Assembly (NCBI RefSeq): GCF_014642875.1
Contig: NZ_BMJC01000001.1
Coordinates: 1,221,335-1,285,334, forward strand
From: Puia dinghuensis
GTDB lineage: Bacteria > Bacteroidota > Bacteroidia > Chitinophagales > Chitinophagaceae
Length of the DNA: 64,000 nt
Direction: 5' to 3'
Under the pieces are notes generated by a model, which saw only the letters and a program-made list of their open reading frames with translations, was not told the DNA's origin and made no database searches. The position numbers were made by a program, and so were the translations under genes. Positions 35,049-43,701 of this stretch are shown here, piece by piece. Within the stretch, counting starts at the first letter, position 1, and every line of letters starts with the position of its first letter.

Positions 35049-36914
35049 CTAGTCTTTTTTGAACGTTAAAGACCATTTTTTCCTGTTTTCCCAATCCGCC
35101 TGCTCCGTCTTGCAATAAAGGTAATTATTTATGACAAGGTAATCCATTTCTGTACTCATAAAGCAGCGATAAGCATCGAAGGGGGTGCAGACAACCGGTT
35201 CGCCTCTGACATTAAAGCTTGTATTTACCAGCAGGCCGTAACCGGTTTGCTTCTTGAATTCATTCAGCAACAGCCAATAACGTTCATTAGTATGCTTGTG
35301 GACACTTTGTATGCGGGCGGAAAAATCCAAATGGGTTACTGATTGTATGTCGCTTCTTTTGTAGTAAAGCTTTTCCCAAAGGGGAAGCTCATAATAATTA
35401 TCGGGCAGTTGATTTCTCCTGTTCTCTTTTACCGGGGCAACGACCAGCATATAAGGAGAATCAGTATCCAGATCAAAATATTGTGCAACATCTTCTGCCA
35501 GCACCGAAGGCGCAAATGGCCTGAATCCTTCACGATATTTGATCTTGAGATTTAGCTTTTTCTGCATTTCGGGATTCCGGGCATCTCCCAGAATGCTTCT
35601 ATTGCCCAGCGCCCTTGGTCCAAATTCCATTCTTCCCTGGAACCAGCCAACTACATTGCCCGCGGCGATCTTTGAGGCGACGAAGCTTGCCAATTCATCG
35701 AAATCAGCATATTCCTTGCAAACTGCTTTGGTCTTCCGGTTCATTAGCCCTACTTCCTTACCCGAATACTCCGGGCCCAGATACGAACCCGACATGGAAT
35801 CGTTCTTTCCATCTGCATCCCTTTTTTCATCGAAGTACATATAATTGACAGCCAATGCTGCTCCCAGGGCGCCGCCCGCATCGCCGGCCGCCGGTTGGAT
35901 AAAAATATCCCGGAAGATATTTTCCCTTAATAATTTGCCATTTGCAACACAATTCAATGCTACTCCTCCTGCAAGGCATATGTTCTCACATTCGGTGATC
36001 TTTTTTGCTTCCCGGGCCATCTTTAGGACTATTTCCTCGGTCACCTGCTGAATGGCAAGCGCAAGATTGCAGTGTTTTTGTTCCAGTTGATCCTCATCGC
36101 CTCTTTTTGAAAAGCCGAATAATTTTTTCCACTTTCGATCATGAACCATTTTAAGGCCCGTTGCATAATCGAAATACGATTGATCCAGCCAGATCGAACC
36201 ATCGTCTTTTATATTAACCAGTTGCTTCTTTATAAGGTGAACGAAACGGGCCGTCTCATCCGAAGCAGAATTACCATAGGGCGCAAGACCCATTAATTTA
36301 TATTCTCCTGAATTTACGGTAAATCCAAGGTAATAGGTGAATGCGCTATATAAAAGCCCAACGGAATGGGGGAATTCCAATTCTTTCAGAATGCTGATCT
36401 TATTTTCCCTTCCAACCCCGATCGACGCAGTACACCATTCGCCAACCCCGTCGATGGTTAATATAGCTGCGTCTTTGAAGGGAGAAACAAAAAAACAGCT
36501 TGCTGCATGCGATAGGTGGTGTTCGGAGAATAATAGCTTGAGCTTTGTCGTATCGAAAGGACCAACCTCCTTCAGACTTTTGTAGATAAGTCTTTTTAGA
36601 AACAATTTTTCATCTAACCACACCGGCATCGACTTTAAGAAAGAGGAAACCCCTTTTGGCGAAAAGGCATAATAAGTGGATAGTAACCTGTCAAATTTCA
36701 ACAGCGGCTTGTCATAGAATACAACAGCATCGAGATCATCGAGCTCCAATCCGCCCTCGGCCAGACAATAGTTGATGGCATTGATCGGAAAATCGGGAGT
36801 ATGTTTATTTCTGGTGAATCGCTCTTCCTGAGCAGCGGCGATGATCTTATTTCCTACAGTGAGTGCAGCGGCCGAATCATGATAGAAGGCCGAAATGCCC
36901 AAAGTAATTTTCAT
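35049..36914 (-). CDS. O-carbamoyltransferase, NodU/CmcH/SxtI family
   Basis: I chose the ATG at 36914 (MKITLGISAFYHDSAAA, 621 aa); a TTG three codons earlier is less likely. The N-terminal Kae1-like domain has SEHHLSHAAS (H132/H133/H136) that binds the metal, and ACGP-type residues in TIDGVGEW. The C-terminal domain binds carbamoyl phosphate/ATP (QGRMEFGPRALGNRSIL; GYGLLVNTSFNVRGEPVVCTP). It transfers a carbamoyl group to a hydroxyl of a sugar or small molecule. It heads the unit with SGNH, DUF5989 and SxtJ-like genes. The acceptor is unknown. Confidence 0.94.
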   Translation of the reverse strand: MKITLGISAFYHDSAAALTVGNKIIAAAQEERFTRNKHTPDFPINAINYCLAEGGLELDDLDAVVFYDKPLLKFDRLLSTYYAFSPKGVSSFLKSMPVWLDEKLFLKRLIYKSLKEVGPFDTTKLKLLFSEHHLSHAASCFFVSPFKDAAILTIDGVGEWCTASIGVGRENKISILKELEFPHSVGLLYSAFTYYLGFTVNSGEYKLMGLAPYGNSASDETARFVHLIKKQLVNIKDDGSIWLDQSYFDYATGLKMVHDRKWKKLFGFSKRGDEDQLEQKHCNLALAIQQVTEEIVLKMAREAKKITECENICLAGGVALNCVANGKLLRENIFRDIFIQPAAGDAGGALGAALAVNYMYFDEKRDADGKNDSMSGSYLGPEYSGKEVGLMNRKTKAVCKEYADFDELASFVASKIAAGNVVGWFQGRMEFGPRALGNRSILGDARNPEMQKKLNLKIKYREGFRPFAPSVLAEDVAQYFDLDTDSPYMLVVAPVKENRRNQLPDNYYELPLWEKLYYKRSDIQSVTHLDFSARIQSVHKHTNERYWLLLNEFKKQTGYGLLVNTSFNVRGEPVVCTPFDAYRCFMSTEMDYLVINNYLYCKTEQADWENRKKWSLTFKKD

Positions 36915-36967
36915 TGGCGTCAAGATAAAAGCTATCGTTATAAAAGCAGCTCAAAATAGTTATAAAA

Positions 36968-37011
36968 TTGAAAAAAACCTAAAAAGGTACGGGCCGCATA
37001 AGCGGCCCGTA
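36968..37011 (-). terminator. Strong intrinsic terminator of the eCIS/immunity operon
   Basis: The 10-bp perfect stem TACGGGCCGC/GCGGCCCGTA (36988-36997 and 37002-37011, loop ATAA) is followed on the - strand by CCTTTTTAGGTTTTTTT. It lies 4 nt after the immunity gene stop and separates the eCIS operon from the carbamoyltransferase unit. Confidence 0.9.
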
Positions 37012-37015
37012 TCAG

Positions 37016-37633
37016 TTACAATATCCGCGGTCGAAAGACCTTCCCATCGGCATCCATAACAGCCTCGATGATATCGCCGGTAAAACTCACCTTATAACCC
37101 GGTGGCAGCGTCAGCACATCCAGCACCGAATACCGGAGATTAAATACCTCATAGACATTCATGCCCATCACCTTATCAGGCGTCACCTCTTCCTCCTTTT
37201 CCCCAAACCGCCCGATATACCATCCCGTAAACGCTCTGTCGGGCTGCTCCCGCACGAGATGGATATGGTCTTCCTTCAGACAATCTTTCGCAACGACCAG
37301 GCTTTCGTTAAACCGGACGTCCACACCCGTGATACCTAATGTTCGCAGCAGCTTCACCTGCCGTGAAAGAACCCGCAACGTGTCATCCACGGTCGGCAGC
37401 ACTTCATGCAGCGCATCGCCGCGAAAATAGGGCTCGCAAACATACAGTTCCCCATCGTTGCCACGCAACGTCAGCAGCGACCATCCAAACTGGATGGTCG
37501 TTCCGTCATGAAGGGCTGGCCCCCTGGCGTTCATCAGTTCCAGCTGGTTCAACAGCTCTTCTGCCTGCGCAGCCAGGTCTTGCCCACATTGGGCTACCAC
37601 GGTAAATCGGCCGATCGTGCGTTGATACCTCAT
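37016..37633 (-). CDS. Imm33/DUF2185-like putative immunity protein
   Basis: I chose the ATG at 37633 (MRYQRTIGRFTVVAQCGQDL, 205 aa); the longer frame runs into the toxin C-terminus. The C-terminal half (about 110-205) has the DUF2185/Imm33 pattern: LVVAKDCLKEDHIHLVREQP, GWYIGRFGE, then VFNLRYSVLDVLTLPPGYKVSF. Imm33 proteins are found beside polymorphic toxin genes. It starts 1 nt after the stop of the DUF4157-HNH gene and is the last gene of the operon, exactly where an immunity gene for that toxin would sit. The pairing is inference. Confidence 0.75.
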   Translation of the reverse strand: MRYQRTIGRFTVVAQCGQDLAAQAEELLNQLELMNARGPALHDGTTIQFGWSLLTLRGNDGELYVCEPYFRGDALHEVLPTVDDTLRVLSRQVKLLRTLGITGVDVRFNESLVVAKDCLKEDHIHLVREQPDRAFTGWYIGRFGEKEEEVTPDKVMGMNVYEVFNLRYSVLDVLTLPPGYKVSFTGDIIEAVMDADGKVFRPRIL

Positions 37634-37634
37634 T

Positions 37635-40600
37635 TTATGGTGTCGGTTTCTGTGTCGTCGTTGTTTGCGGTTGCGCCGCCCCTCCCTGGGCGCCACCCGG
37701 GTCGGGATGAGGCGGTTTATTCCCCAGCCGCTCTGCAATAGCATTCTCCACGATTTTCTTGGCAATATCCTCCCTTCTTATCAGCTCCTTCCTCACTTTT
37801 GGATCGATCTCCTTGCCGCCAAGACCTTCATATTCGGCCCACGACCGGTCCTTCCGGCTTTCATTGACGGCAAGATCGATGCCCATCAGATTTTCTTTCA
37901 GGTTGAGCACTTCCACCTGCTGCGCACGCGAAAGTTCGTTAAAACCGGGTAATTTCTCGATCTTACTTACGGGATAAATATGGTCGGGGCTAAGCTTTCC
38001 CACCGGTTTATTATAGACAGGATCGATGGGTCGGCCCTTCGCATCGAACTTTGCGTCACCCTCGGCCGAATTGACAAAATCGCGCATCCAGTCCTTGACG
38101 GCGGCTTTGCGCAGGTCCGCTTTTACATCCTCACTCAGTTCGGTGCTCCTTTCTATCTCCCGCTGCAGCTCGGTTTGAGCAACTTCTATCTGGGTGTTCA
38201 ATTTGGCACGCTGTTCCTTCAACGGGTTCAACACGTCTGTCGCCTTGTTCAGGTCATTTTCCAGTTCGTGTACTTTTGCCAATGCGGCTTCCCGCTCCGC
38301 GCCCTTCTTATTGGAGACTTGTCTGGAGGCTTCACTATACTTCCTCTGTGCACGATCTACTTCCTTCTGTTGATCGGCAATACGCTTCTCCAATTCCACC
38401 CGCTGTGTCTTCAAACCATCTATTTTATCGGCCATTGCTTGCCGTTTGGGCATCGAAGCCTCCGTCGTGGCGATGGCCGACAGCTGCCTGGATTCGGATT
38501 CCACCTTTTTAGCCACCTTCTGTGCATCGATCGCTTTGTCCAGCTCGCCCTGCGCCCTGTCCGAATCGGCTTTGGCCGCGGTAGCATCCTCCTTGGCCTG
38601 GGCCGCCGCTTGCACGAGTTCTTCTGCTTTCTCCGTCCCCTTGGCTTGTTCGGCCTTTTGTTGCGCTTCCTTCGCTTTCTTGGCCGCTTCGGCCGCAAGT
38701 TCTTTCTTGAGTTTGGCAATTTCTTTGGCCGCACGCGTCGTCGTTTCGGCATCCGCCAGCCGGTCGATAGCCCGTTGCAGATCATCCTGGAAATCCTTGG
38801 CCTGAGCTTCTAATTTAGCCTGCTTCGTCTGTTGTTCCACTTCTGCCGGGGTGACTGCCTTTCCGGATGCCGCAGCCTTGTCGCCCTCCGCCGCGGGAGT
38901 CACCGGTGTATCGGCCACTTGCCCTTTCGGGGCCGGGTCTTTGACCACATCGGCTGCCGGTGGTGGTGGTGGTTGGTCTTTCACCGGCGTGCCCGCTTCG
39001 GGCGGCGGAGGCTTCGATGCAGGTGTCCCTTTTTCGGCCGCAGGTGGGGGCGTTGCCGGCGCTTTTTCCACCGGCGGCTGATCTACCGCCGGCTTATTCG
39101 CAGGCGTATCGACTGCCGAAGGCGGCGGCAGTTTCTCATTCGGCGCCGGCGGAGGTGCCCCCGGCTTCACCTCAGGCGCATGGATGGTCGTATCCGCAGC
39201 CGGCGGCGGTGGCGGAGCCTGCTGTTTGGCCACTGCATCGGCTGCCGGTGGCGGTGGCGGGGGTGCCTGATCTTTGACAGACGTACCCGCCGTGTCGGGT
39301 GGCGGCGGAGGTTTCGAACCAGCCGTATCCTTGCTCCCACCTCCCGCGGGTGGCGGCGTCCCTCCCTTCTCCTGCCCTCCCCCTCCATGCGGTGCCGGCA
39401 ATCCCTTTATCTGCGCACCCTTGCCATGCCCATATCCTTCGATAGCCCCCAACAGCACGTTCATGATCTGAGATTTCGGATCGGTCAGCTCCGTGATCAG
39501 CTGATCCAGAAAGGTCCCCCAGGTCATGTTCTGATTTCTGACCTTTGCATAAACGGAATTGACAACCGTCGTAAACGTCACAGCCGCCACGCCATTTATC
39601 TCACTCGACACGATCCTCGCCACAATGTGTTTTCCCAGACTCTGCGCCACAGGGTTCTGCCCGATGATCCGGCCCGCCACACCTTCGCCAAGCTTTCCGC
39701 CAAACTTGCTCAGGATGGCGGTGACAATGCCATCGATAGCCAGCTTCGCCCAATCGACTTTATCGCCTTCGGCTACCCGCACCCCGGCCTCTCCCACCTG
39801 CGCGACAAAAGGAGTCCAGGTGGCAATGGCCCCTGCCGCCGCCGTGCCACCCGCACCAATGTCCGCGGCCGTCAACAGCCCTGCCGCAGCACCGGCCGAC
39901 GCTATCGTAGCCAGGATGCCCAGCAACAGAAACGAGGCATCCCGCGTATATTCCAGCACGGTAACCGTGGCTTCGCCGGCCGAAATGATGCCTTCCCAAT
40001 ACATCCGGTACATGCCCTTAGCCCTGATGGCGGCCGACTCGCTGTCAGCCAGAAACGCGGCAGCACCAGCATAGTTCTTCACCTTCAGAGCCTCCTGAGC
40101 CGCAGCAGCCAGATTCCTCGATTGAGCGACCTCGGCGCGCAGAAACGGACCAGGGTCCTTGATGTTACCGATGAATTTGATTGCGCTTGAAACGATCCAG
40201 TGTTTCTTGTCCAGCTCGGACTGGCTGTTATAGCCCGTCTCCGCATACTCGGCTTCACTTGCCGTCCTGCGCAAGCCTTCCTTTATGGCGCCTATGATCC
40301 TCGCATTGGCTTCGTCGAGGTCCTTCTGGGTGACAGAGACCGTCTTATTATCGATCTCGACAGTATACATCCCGTTGCCTGTGGGCTTGACATTCTGAAT
40401 GATCCGGATAGCGTTGATAAGCCGGTCCCGGTCCGATGCTCCCTGCACATTCGGAATGAGGGGATTCCTCAGCTTCTTGGCCATGCCATTCCGCCGGACA
40501 GCCTCCGCCTCGATGCGGGTCAACGCCTGGACAAGGCTATCGGTGTCGGGATCGCTTCGCCTGGCACGTTGCATCAGCTCTGTCCGTAACAGGTTGTATT

Positions 40601-41156
40601 CCTGCTCCAGCTGCGCATCGGTCATCTGCACCGGATTCAACGTCTTGATGAGGGACTCTGCCTGCCGCATCAACCCCGGCCTGCCGGCGCCCTCCACCCG
40701 CACGGATGCGCCGCCTGCCGCAGCCGTCGCCACCTGGTCTGCTTCCTGTTCCAGACTGCCCCCTGGCAGGAGGGAAGACGATTCGCCGCCTCCCATATCC
40801 TGCTGTATGACATGGGTAAGCTCATGCGCCAGCAAATGCCGCCCCGCAGGCGTCGATGGGTTATATTGACCGCTGCGGAATACAATATCCTGCCCCACCG
40901 TATAGGCCAGTGCATTGACGGATTGCGCGGAAGCAGAGGCCCTGCCATCCGTATGCAACCTTACATTGGCGAAGCTATAGCCGAACTGCGGTTCGAAGAA
41001 GGCGCGGGTCTCCTCATCCAAAGGCCTCCCGGCAGAGGCGATCACGTCCTGCACAAGCGGTGGCGCCTCATCATGCCTCACCGGCCGCTGTCGCTCGGCT
41101 TTCGCCGGCACGGCAGCAACCTTTTGTTTCACCGTAGCAGCAGTAGCCTTATTCAT
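37635..41156 (-). CDS. eCIS-core DUF4157 protein with C-terminal HNH-like toxin domain
   Basis: I use the ATG at 41156 (MNKATAATVKQKVAAV, 1173 aa). Residues 33-118 are the DUF4157 eCIS-core domain with HELTH at 111-115. A helical region follows, with a Gly/Ala-rich hydrophobic part at about 408-450 (LLLGILATIASAGAAAGL). A proline-rich linker (about 600-765) and a long coiled coil (about 775-1010) come next. The C-terminal domain (about 1020-1145) has PDHIYPVSKIEKLPGF, LNLKENLMG and NESRKDRSW, an HNH/nuclease-like pattern. DUF4157 marks proteins loaded into or linked to eCIS particles. It is followed at 1 nt by an Imm33-like gene. Nuclease activity is inferred from motifs only. Confidence 0.85.
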   Translation of the reverse strand: MNKATAATVKQKVAAVPAKAERQRPVRHDEAPPLVQDVIASAGRPLDEETRAFFEPQFGYSFANVRLHTDGRASASAQSVNALAYTVGQDIVFRSGQYNPSTPAGRHLLAHELTHVIQQDMGGGESSSLLPGGSLEQEADQVATAAAGGASVRVEGAGRPGLMRQAESLIKTLNPVQMTDAQLEQEYNLLRTELMQRARRSDPDTDSLVQALTRIEAEAVRRNGMAKKLRNPLIPNVQGASDRDRLINAIRIIQNVKPTGNGMYTVEIDNKTVSVTQKDLDEANARIIGAIKEGLRRTASEAEYAETGYNSQSELDKKHWIVSSAIKFIGNIKDPGPFLRAEVAQSRNLAAAAQEALKVKNYAGAAAFLADSESAAIRAKGMYRMYWEGIISAGEATVTVLEYTRDASFLLLGILATIASAGAAAGLLTAADIGAGGTAAAGAIATWTPFVAQVGEAGVRVAEGDKVDWAKLAIDGIVTAILSKFGGKLGEGVAGRIIGQNPVAQSLGKHIVARIVSSEINGVAAVTFTTVVNSVYAKVRNQNMTWGTFLDQLITELTDPKSQIMNVLLGAIEGYGHGKGAQIKGLPAPHGGGGQEKGGTPPPAGGGSKDTAGSKPPPPPDTAGTSVKDQAPPPPPPAADAVAKQQAPPPPPAADTTIHAPEVKPGAPPPAPNEKLPPPSAVDTPANKPAVDQPPVEKAPATPPPAAEKGTPASKPPPPEAGTPVKDQPPPPPAADVVKDPAPKGQVADTPVTPAAEGDKAAASGKAVTPAEVEQQTKQAKLEAQAKDFQDDLQRAIDRLADAETTTRAAKEIAKLKKELAAEAAKKAKEAQQKAEQAKGTEKAEELVQAAAQAKEDATAAKADSDRAQGELDKAIDAQKVAKKVESESRQLSAIATTEASMPKRQAMADKIDGLKTQRVELEKRIADQQKEVDRAQRKYSEASRQVSNKKGAEREAALAKVHELENDLNKATDVLNPLKEQRAKLNTQIEVAQTELQREIERSTELSEDVKADLRKAAVKDWMRDFVNSAEGDAKFDAKGRPIDPVYNKPVGKLSPDHIYPVSKIEKLPGFNELSRAQQVEVLNLKENLMGIDLAVNESRKDRSWAEYEGLGGKEIDPKVRKELIRREDIAKKIVENAIAERLGNKPPHPDPGGAQGGAAQPQTTTTQKPTP

Positions 41157-41188
41157 TACACGGTATTTTCTATAAAAGATCACCTGGA

Positions 41189-43699
41189 TCAGAGACCCGG
41201 ACCGATGTCATTGACAAACGCCGATATATTTATCTTTTTCAACGCCTGCGCAAAGTCGGCAGGCATCTGCACCTTCGCCTTCGCGGCCCTTGCAGAGAAA
41301 TCCGTTACCAGCGCATCGATCACATCCTTTTGCAGATCTATCTGCTCGTTGTATATCTCGCGCAGGCTGATCGCGATCGGCGCATACGAATAATGCCAGG
41401 GTTCCGGATTATACCCGCCCTTCCTGCCCTCCGTATAAGCCTGGAGGAACCCGGCCTTCGACGCGTTCGCCTGCAGCCAGTCACCGAGATCAGAGAACTT
41501 GCCTGCCGTCTGCCCTCCGCTGGCAGGCTGCCAGTCCTTGTTCTCTACCGAATTAAAGTCAACATCGGTACCCCAGTGATGACGGGAAGTGCCCGGCAAA
41601 GAGGAGAATTGCAGAATGATGTCCAGCCTATCCTTGGAAGGTGTTTTCAGCCACTTATCCTTGTCGACCCCCTTTTTCCGGTTGCCATCCTTAAAGAACT
41701 CGTCGGGTAGGGTATCCCATCCACCAGAGCGAGAGCCGGTGAGAAAGAATTTTTCGAAATCGATCTTCGACTGACCGCCCGCGTCATCGCTATCATCGGA
41801 GAACGATCGGAAATTGGAGACAACTTTAATTGTCGTAGGCGGTGCCATGGCATTCAAATTGGCGACAGCCGTATCCACCCGCATTTTGATCCGTCGGAAA
41901 ATATCATTCTTCCTGGACATCCGGCCCGTGAGGAAGCCGACCTGCTCTGCGGCGCTAAATTCCATGATATCGCGAACAATGTCCCGGTCAGCAGCATTGT
42001 CGGCTGTCGACGGATCATCCAAAAAAGCCCGCACCGGCCGCAGATATGCCTGCACGGTACGGCTCTCCGTACCCTTTCCCTGGCCCAACGGCATAAATCC
42101 CGGCGCCTCCATGGTGATGACGGGTATGTTCTGCCCCGGCTGGGCTTTACCCGGCGCCCAGGCCCCCAGGGAAGTGGCAGCGCTGACCTTCCCGGGCTGG
42201 TCCAGCGGATAGACGGGATTGAAGTCTTTCGGCTTAGTGCCCAGCTTGTTGCTGGGAATATCGGTGTCGGGATGCACCACCGTGGTTGCCATTCGTCTTG
42301 CCAGGGCTATTGCCTGGGGATCCGTGTTGGGGTCGGCAAATATGCCGCCGCTCTTAAGCTCACTGATGGCGTGCGTAGTGAGGATACGATCCGGCTTGAA
42401 TTTCTGGATCACGTCCATGACAGCCTTCACTTCAGGCTGGATGGGAGCATTGTCCGTGTTGGCACAACCTTTATCCCCGGCCTTATCGCCCGTCGGAAAA
42501 TTCCGGTTGAGATCGACGACCTGTCGGTTGCAGCGGTTGCGCCACATCTTTATCCCCGAGAGTTCATCCTCGATAGCGCCCGGATTCACCCGGGGTATGA
42601 CAAGGGTATTGAAACCAAGACCCTCCGATCCGCCTGGAGCCTTCAGCTCATCTACCAGGGCGTCGGTGATCTCCCAGCCTGGGTGTTCGTCGCCGTGAAA
42701 CCCACCCAGCACCAGGGCACGCCCTCTTCCCGGCCATAAGGCAGGGAAGAAATGCGCCATCACCGGTAAATTGGAAAGAGGAGGCGTTTTGTCTGGCGGG
42801 GGAATCTTCTTCACTGGCATAGTCTTATCCGTTTTTGGATCCAACTGCGAGGGGTAGTCCGCAGCCTTTGCGATCTCCCCGGAAGCATGCCTGTTATACT
42901 TAAAGTAAACCAGAGAAAAAGCCGGCGACGACTTGATCCCTGGCAGTGGAAAGGGTTTCTGCGCGAGTACATTGGCATCATCACTAATGGTATCGACATC
43001 GAAATCCGGCGCCCGCATAAGGCGGTTACTGTGCTGCTGTGCGACATGGGTCAGCTCATGGGCGATGAGGCTCCGGCCCGTCGTCGATTGCGTTTCATAC
43101 TGCCCTTTCCCGAAAACGATATGCCGGCCAACCGTATAGGCCCGCGCCGCAACGGCATGCGCCGATTCCGCAGCCCGCTGGTCACGGTGCACCCTTACCC
43201 GGCTGAAATCATGGCCAAACCTCGGCTCCATGAATTCCCGCGTCCCCCTGTCCAGCGGCTCCCCCGGACTACGCAACACATCATTAACGATACCCGGGGC
43301 CTCCGGGGCCGCCATAGGCCCTGCCCCATCCGTCCCTGTCCGTGTCGAAGCGCCCCCACTTCCTTCACCCTTGCGATGCACCTTCTTGTCCTTGTCGTCC
43401 TCCTTGCCCGAACAGTTGGGGCATGTGCCGCCACAGCCGCAGTCCTGGTGACCACCCGGTGAAGGCATCCGCATAACCTTCCCCGCTATCTCGTCGGCTT
43501 CCTTCTCATCACTATCGCCAGGCGAGCTGACCCAATGCTTCGCCTGCAGCCCCACCGGCCTGGAATGGACGGCGACCTTACCAAAGTCATACGTCCATTT
43601 TTCCGGAGTAAGGCCAGACCCATCCGGCCTTCCTTTCGGCCGCGCCGGCACACTACCGGTCCCGGCGCCAGCCGGCTTCTGAGACAATACTTCCCGCAT
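41189..43699 (-). CDS. eCIS-core DUF4157 protein with M14 and M15 peptidase domains
   Basis: This 836-aa protein begins with a disordered part and a CGCGGTCPNC cysteine cluster (87-96). DUF4157 follows at about 136-223, with HELTH at 214-218. A zinc carboxypeptidase M14 domain spans about 310-560, with GGFHGDEHPGWE (H335, E338), DLNRNFP (396-402), THAIS (H443) and TMEAPG (E531). The C-terminus (about 620-790) is a VanY/M15 D-Ala-D-Ala-type peptidase with SRHHWGTDVDF (H707, D714) and EPWHY (H769). M14 MpaA-like and M15 enzymes cut peptidoglycan stem peptides, so this looks like a wall-degrading eCIS cargo. It lies 32 nt before the HNH-toxin gene start and 2 nt after the 411-aa gene. No immunity gene for it is evident. 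Confidence 0.88.
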   Translation of the reverse strand: MREVLSQKPAGAGTGSVPARPKGRPDGSGLTPEKWTYDFGKVAVHSRPVGLQAKHWVSSPGDSDEKEADEIAGKVMRMPSPGGHQDCGCGGTCPNCSGKEDDKDKKVHRKGEGSGGASTRTGTDGAGPMAAPEAPGIVNDVLRSPGEPLDRGTREFMEPRFGHDFSRVRVHRDQRAAESAHAVAARAYTVGRHIVFGKGQYETQSTTGRSLIAHELTHVAQQHSNRLMRAPDFDVDTISDDANVLAQKPFPLPGIKSSPAFSLVYFKYNRHASGEIAKAADYPSQLDPKTDKTMPVKKIPPPDKTPPLSNLPVMAHFFPALWPGRGRALVLGGFHGDEHPGWEITDALVDELKAPGGSEGLGFNTLVIPRVNPGAIEDELSGIKMWRNRCNRQVVDLNRNFPTGDKAGDKGCANTDNAPIQPEVKAVMDVIQKFKPDRILTTHAISELKSGGIFADPNTDPQAIALARRMATTVVHPDTDIPSNKLGTKPKDFNPVYPLDQPGKVSAATSLGAWAPGKAQPGQNIPVITMEAPGFMPLGQGKGTESRTVQAYLRPVRAFLDDPSTADNAADRDIVRDIMEFSAAEQVGFLTGRMSRKNDIFRRIKMRVDTAVANLNAMAPPTTIKVVSNFRSFSDDSDDAGGQSKIDFEKFFLTGSRSGGWDTLPDEFFKDGNRKKGVDKDKWLKTPSKDRLDIILQFSSLPGTSRHHWGTDVDFNSVENKDWQPASGGQTAGKFSDLGDWLQANASKAGFLQAYTEGRKGGYNPEPWHYSYAPIAISLREIYNEQIDLQKDVIDALVTDFSARAAKAKVQMPADFAQALKKINISAFVNDIGPGL

Positions 43700-43701
43700 A
43701 A

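Noticed and set aside
37634-37765. Upstream extension of the Imm33-like protein
   Set aside because: It is Arg-rich sequence overlapping the toxin C-terminus in another frame; the ATG at 37633 is 1 nt after the toxin stop.
38832-40190. 452-aa + strand frame
   Set aside because: It is Arg/Cys-rich low-complexity sequence opposite the proline-rich linker of the DUF4157-HNH protein, hence a composition artefact.
40820-43060. HELTH motifs as evidence of active metalloproteases
   Set aside because: HELTH is part of the DUF4157 fold in both proteins. I do not claim protease activity from it alone.
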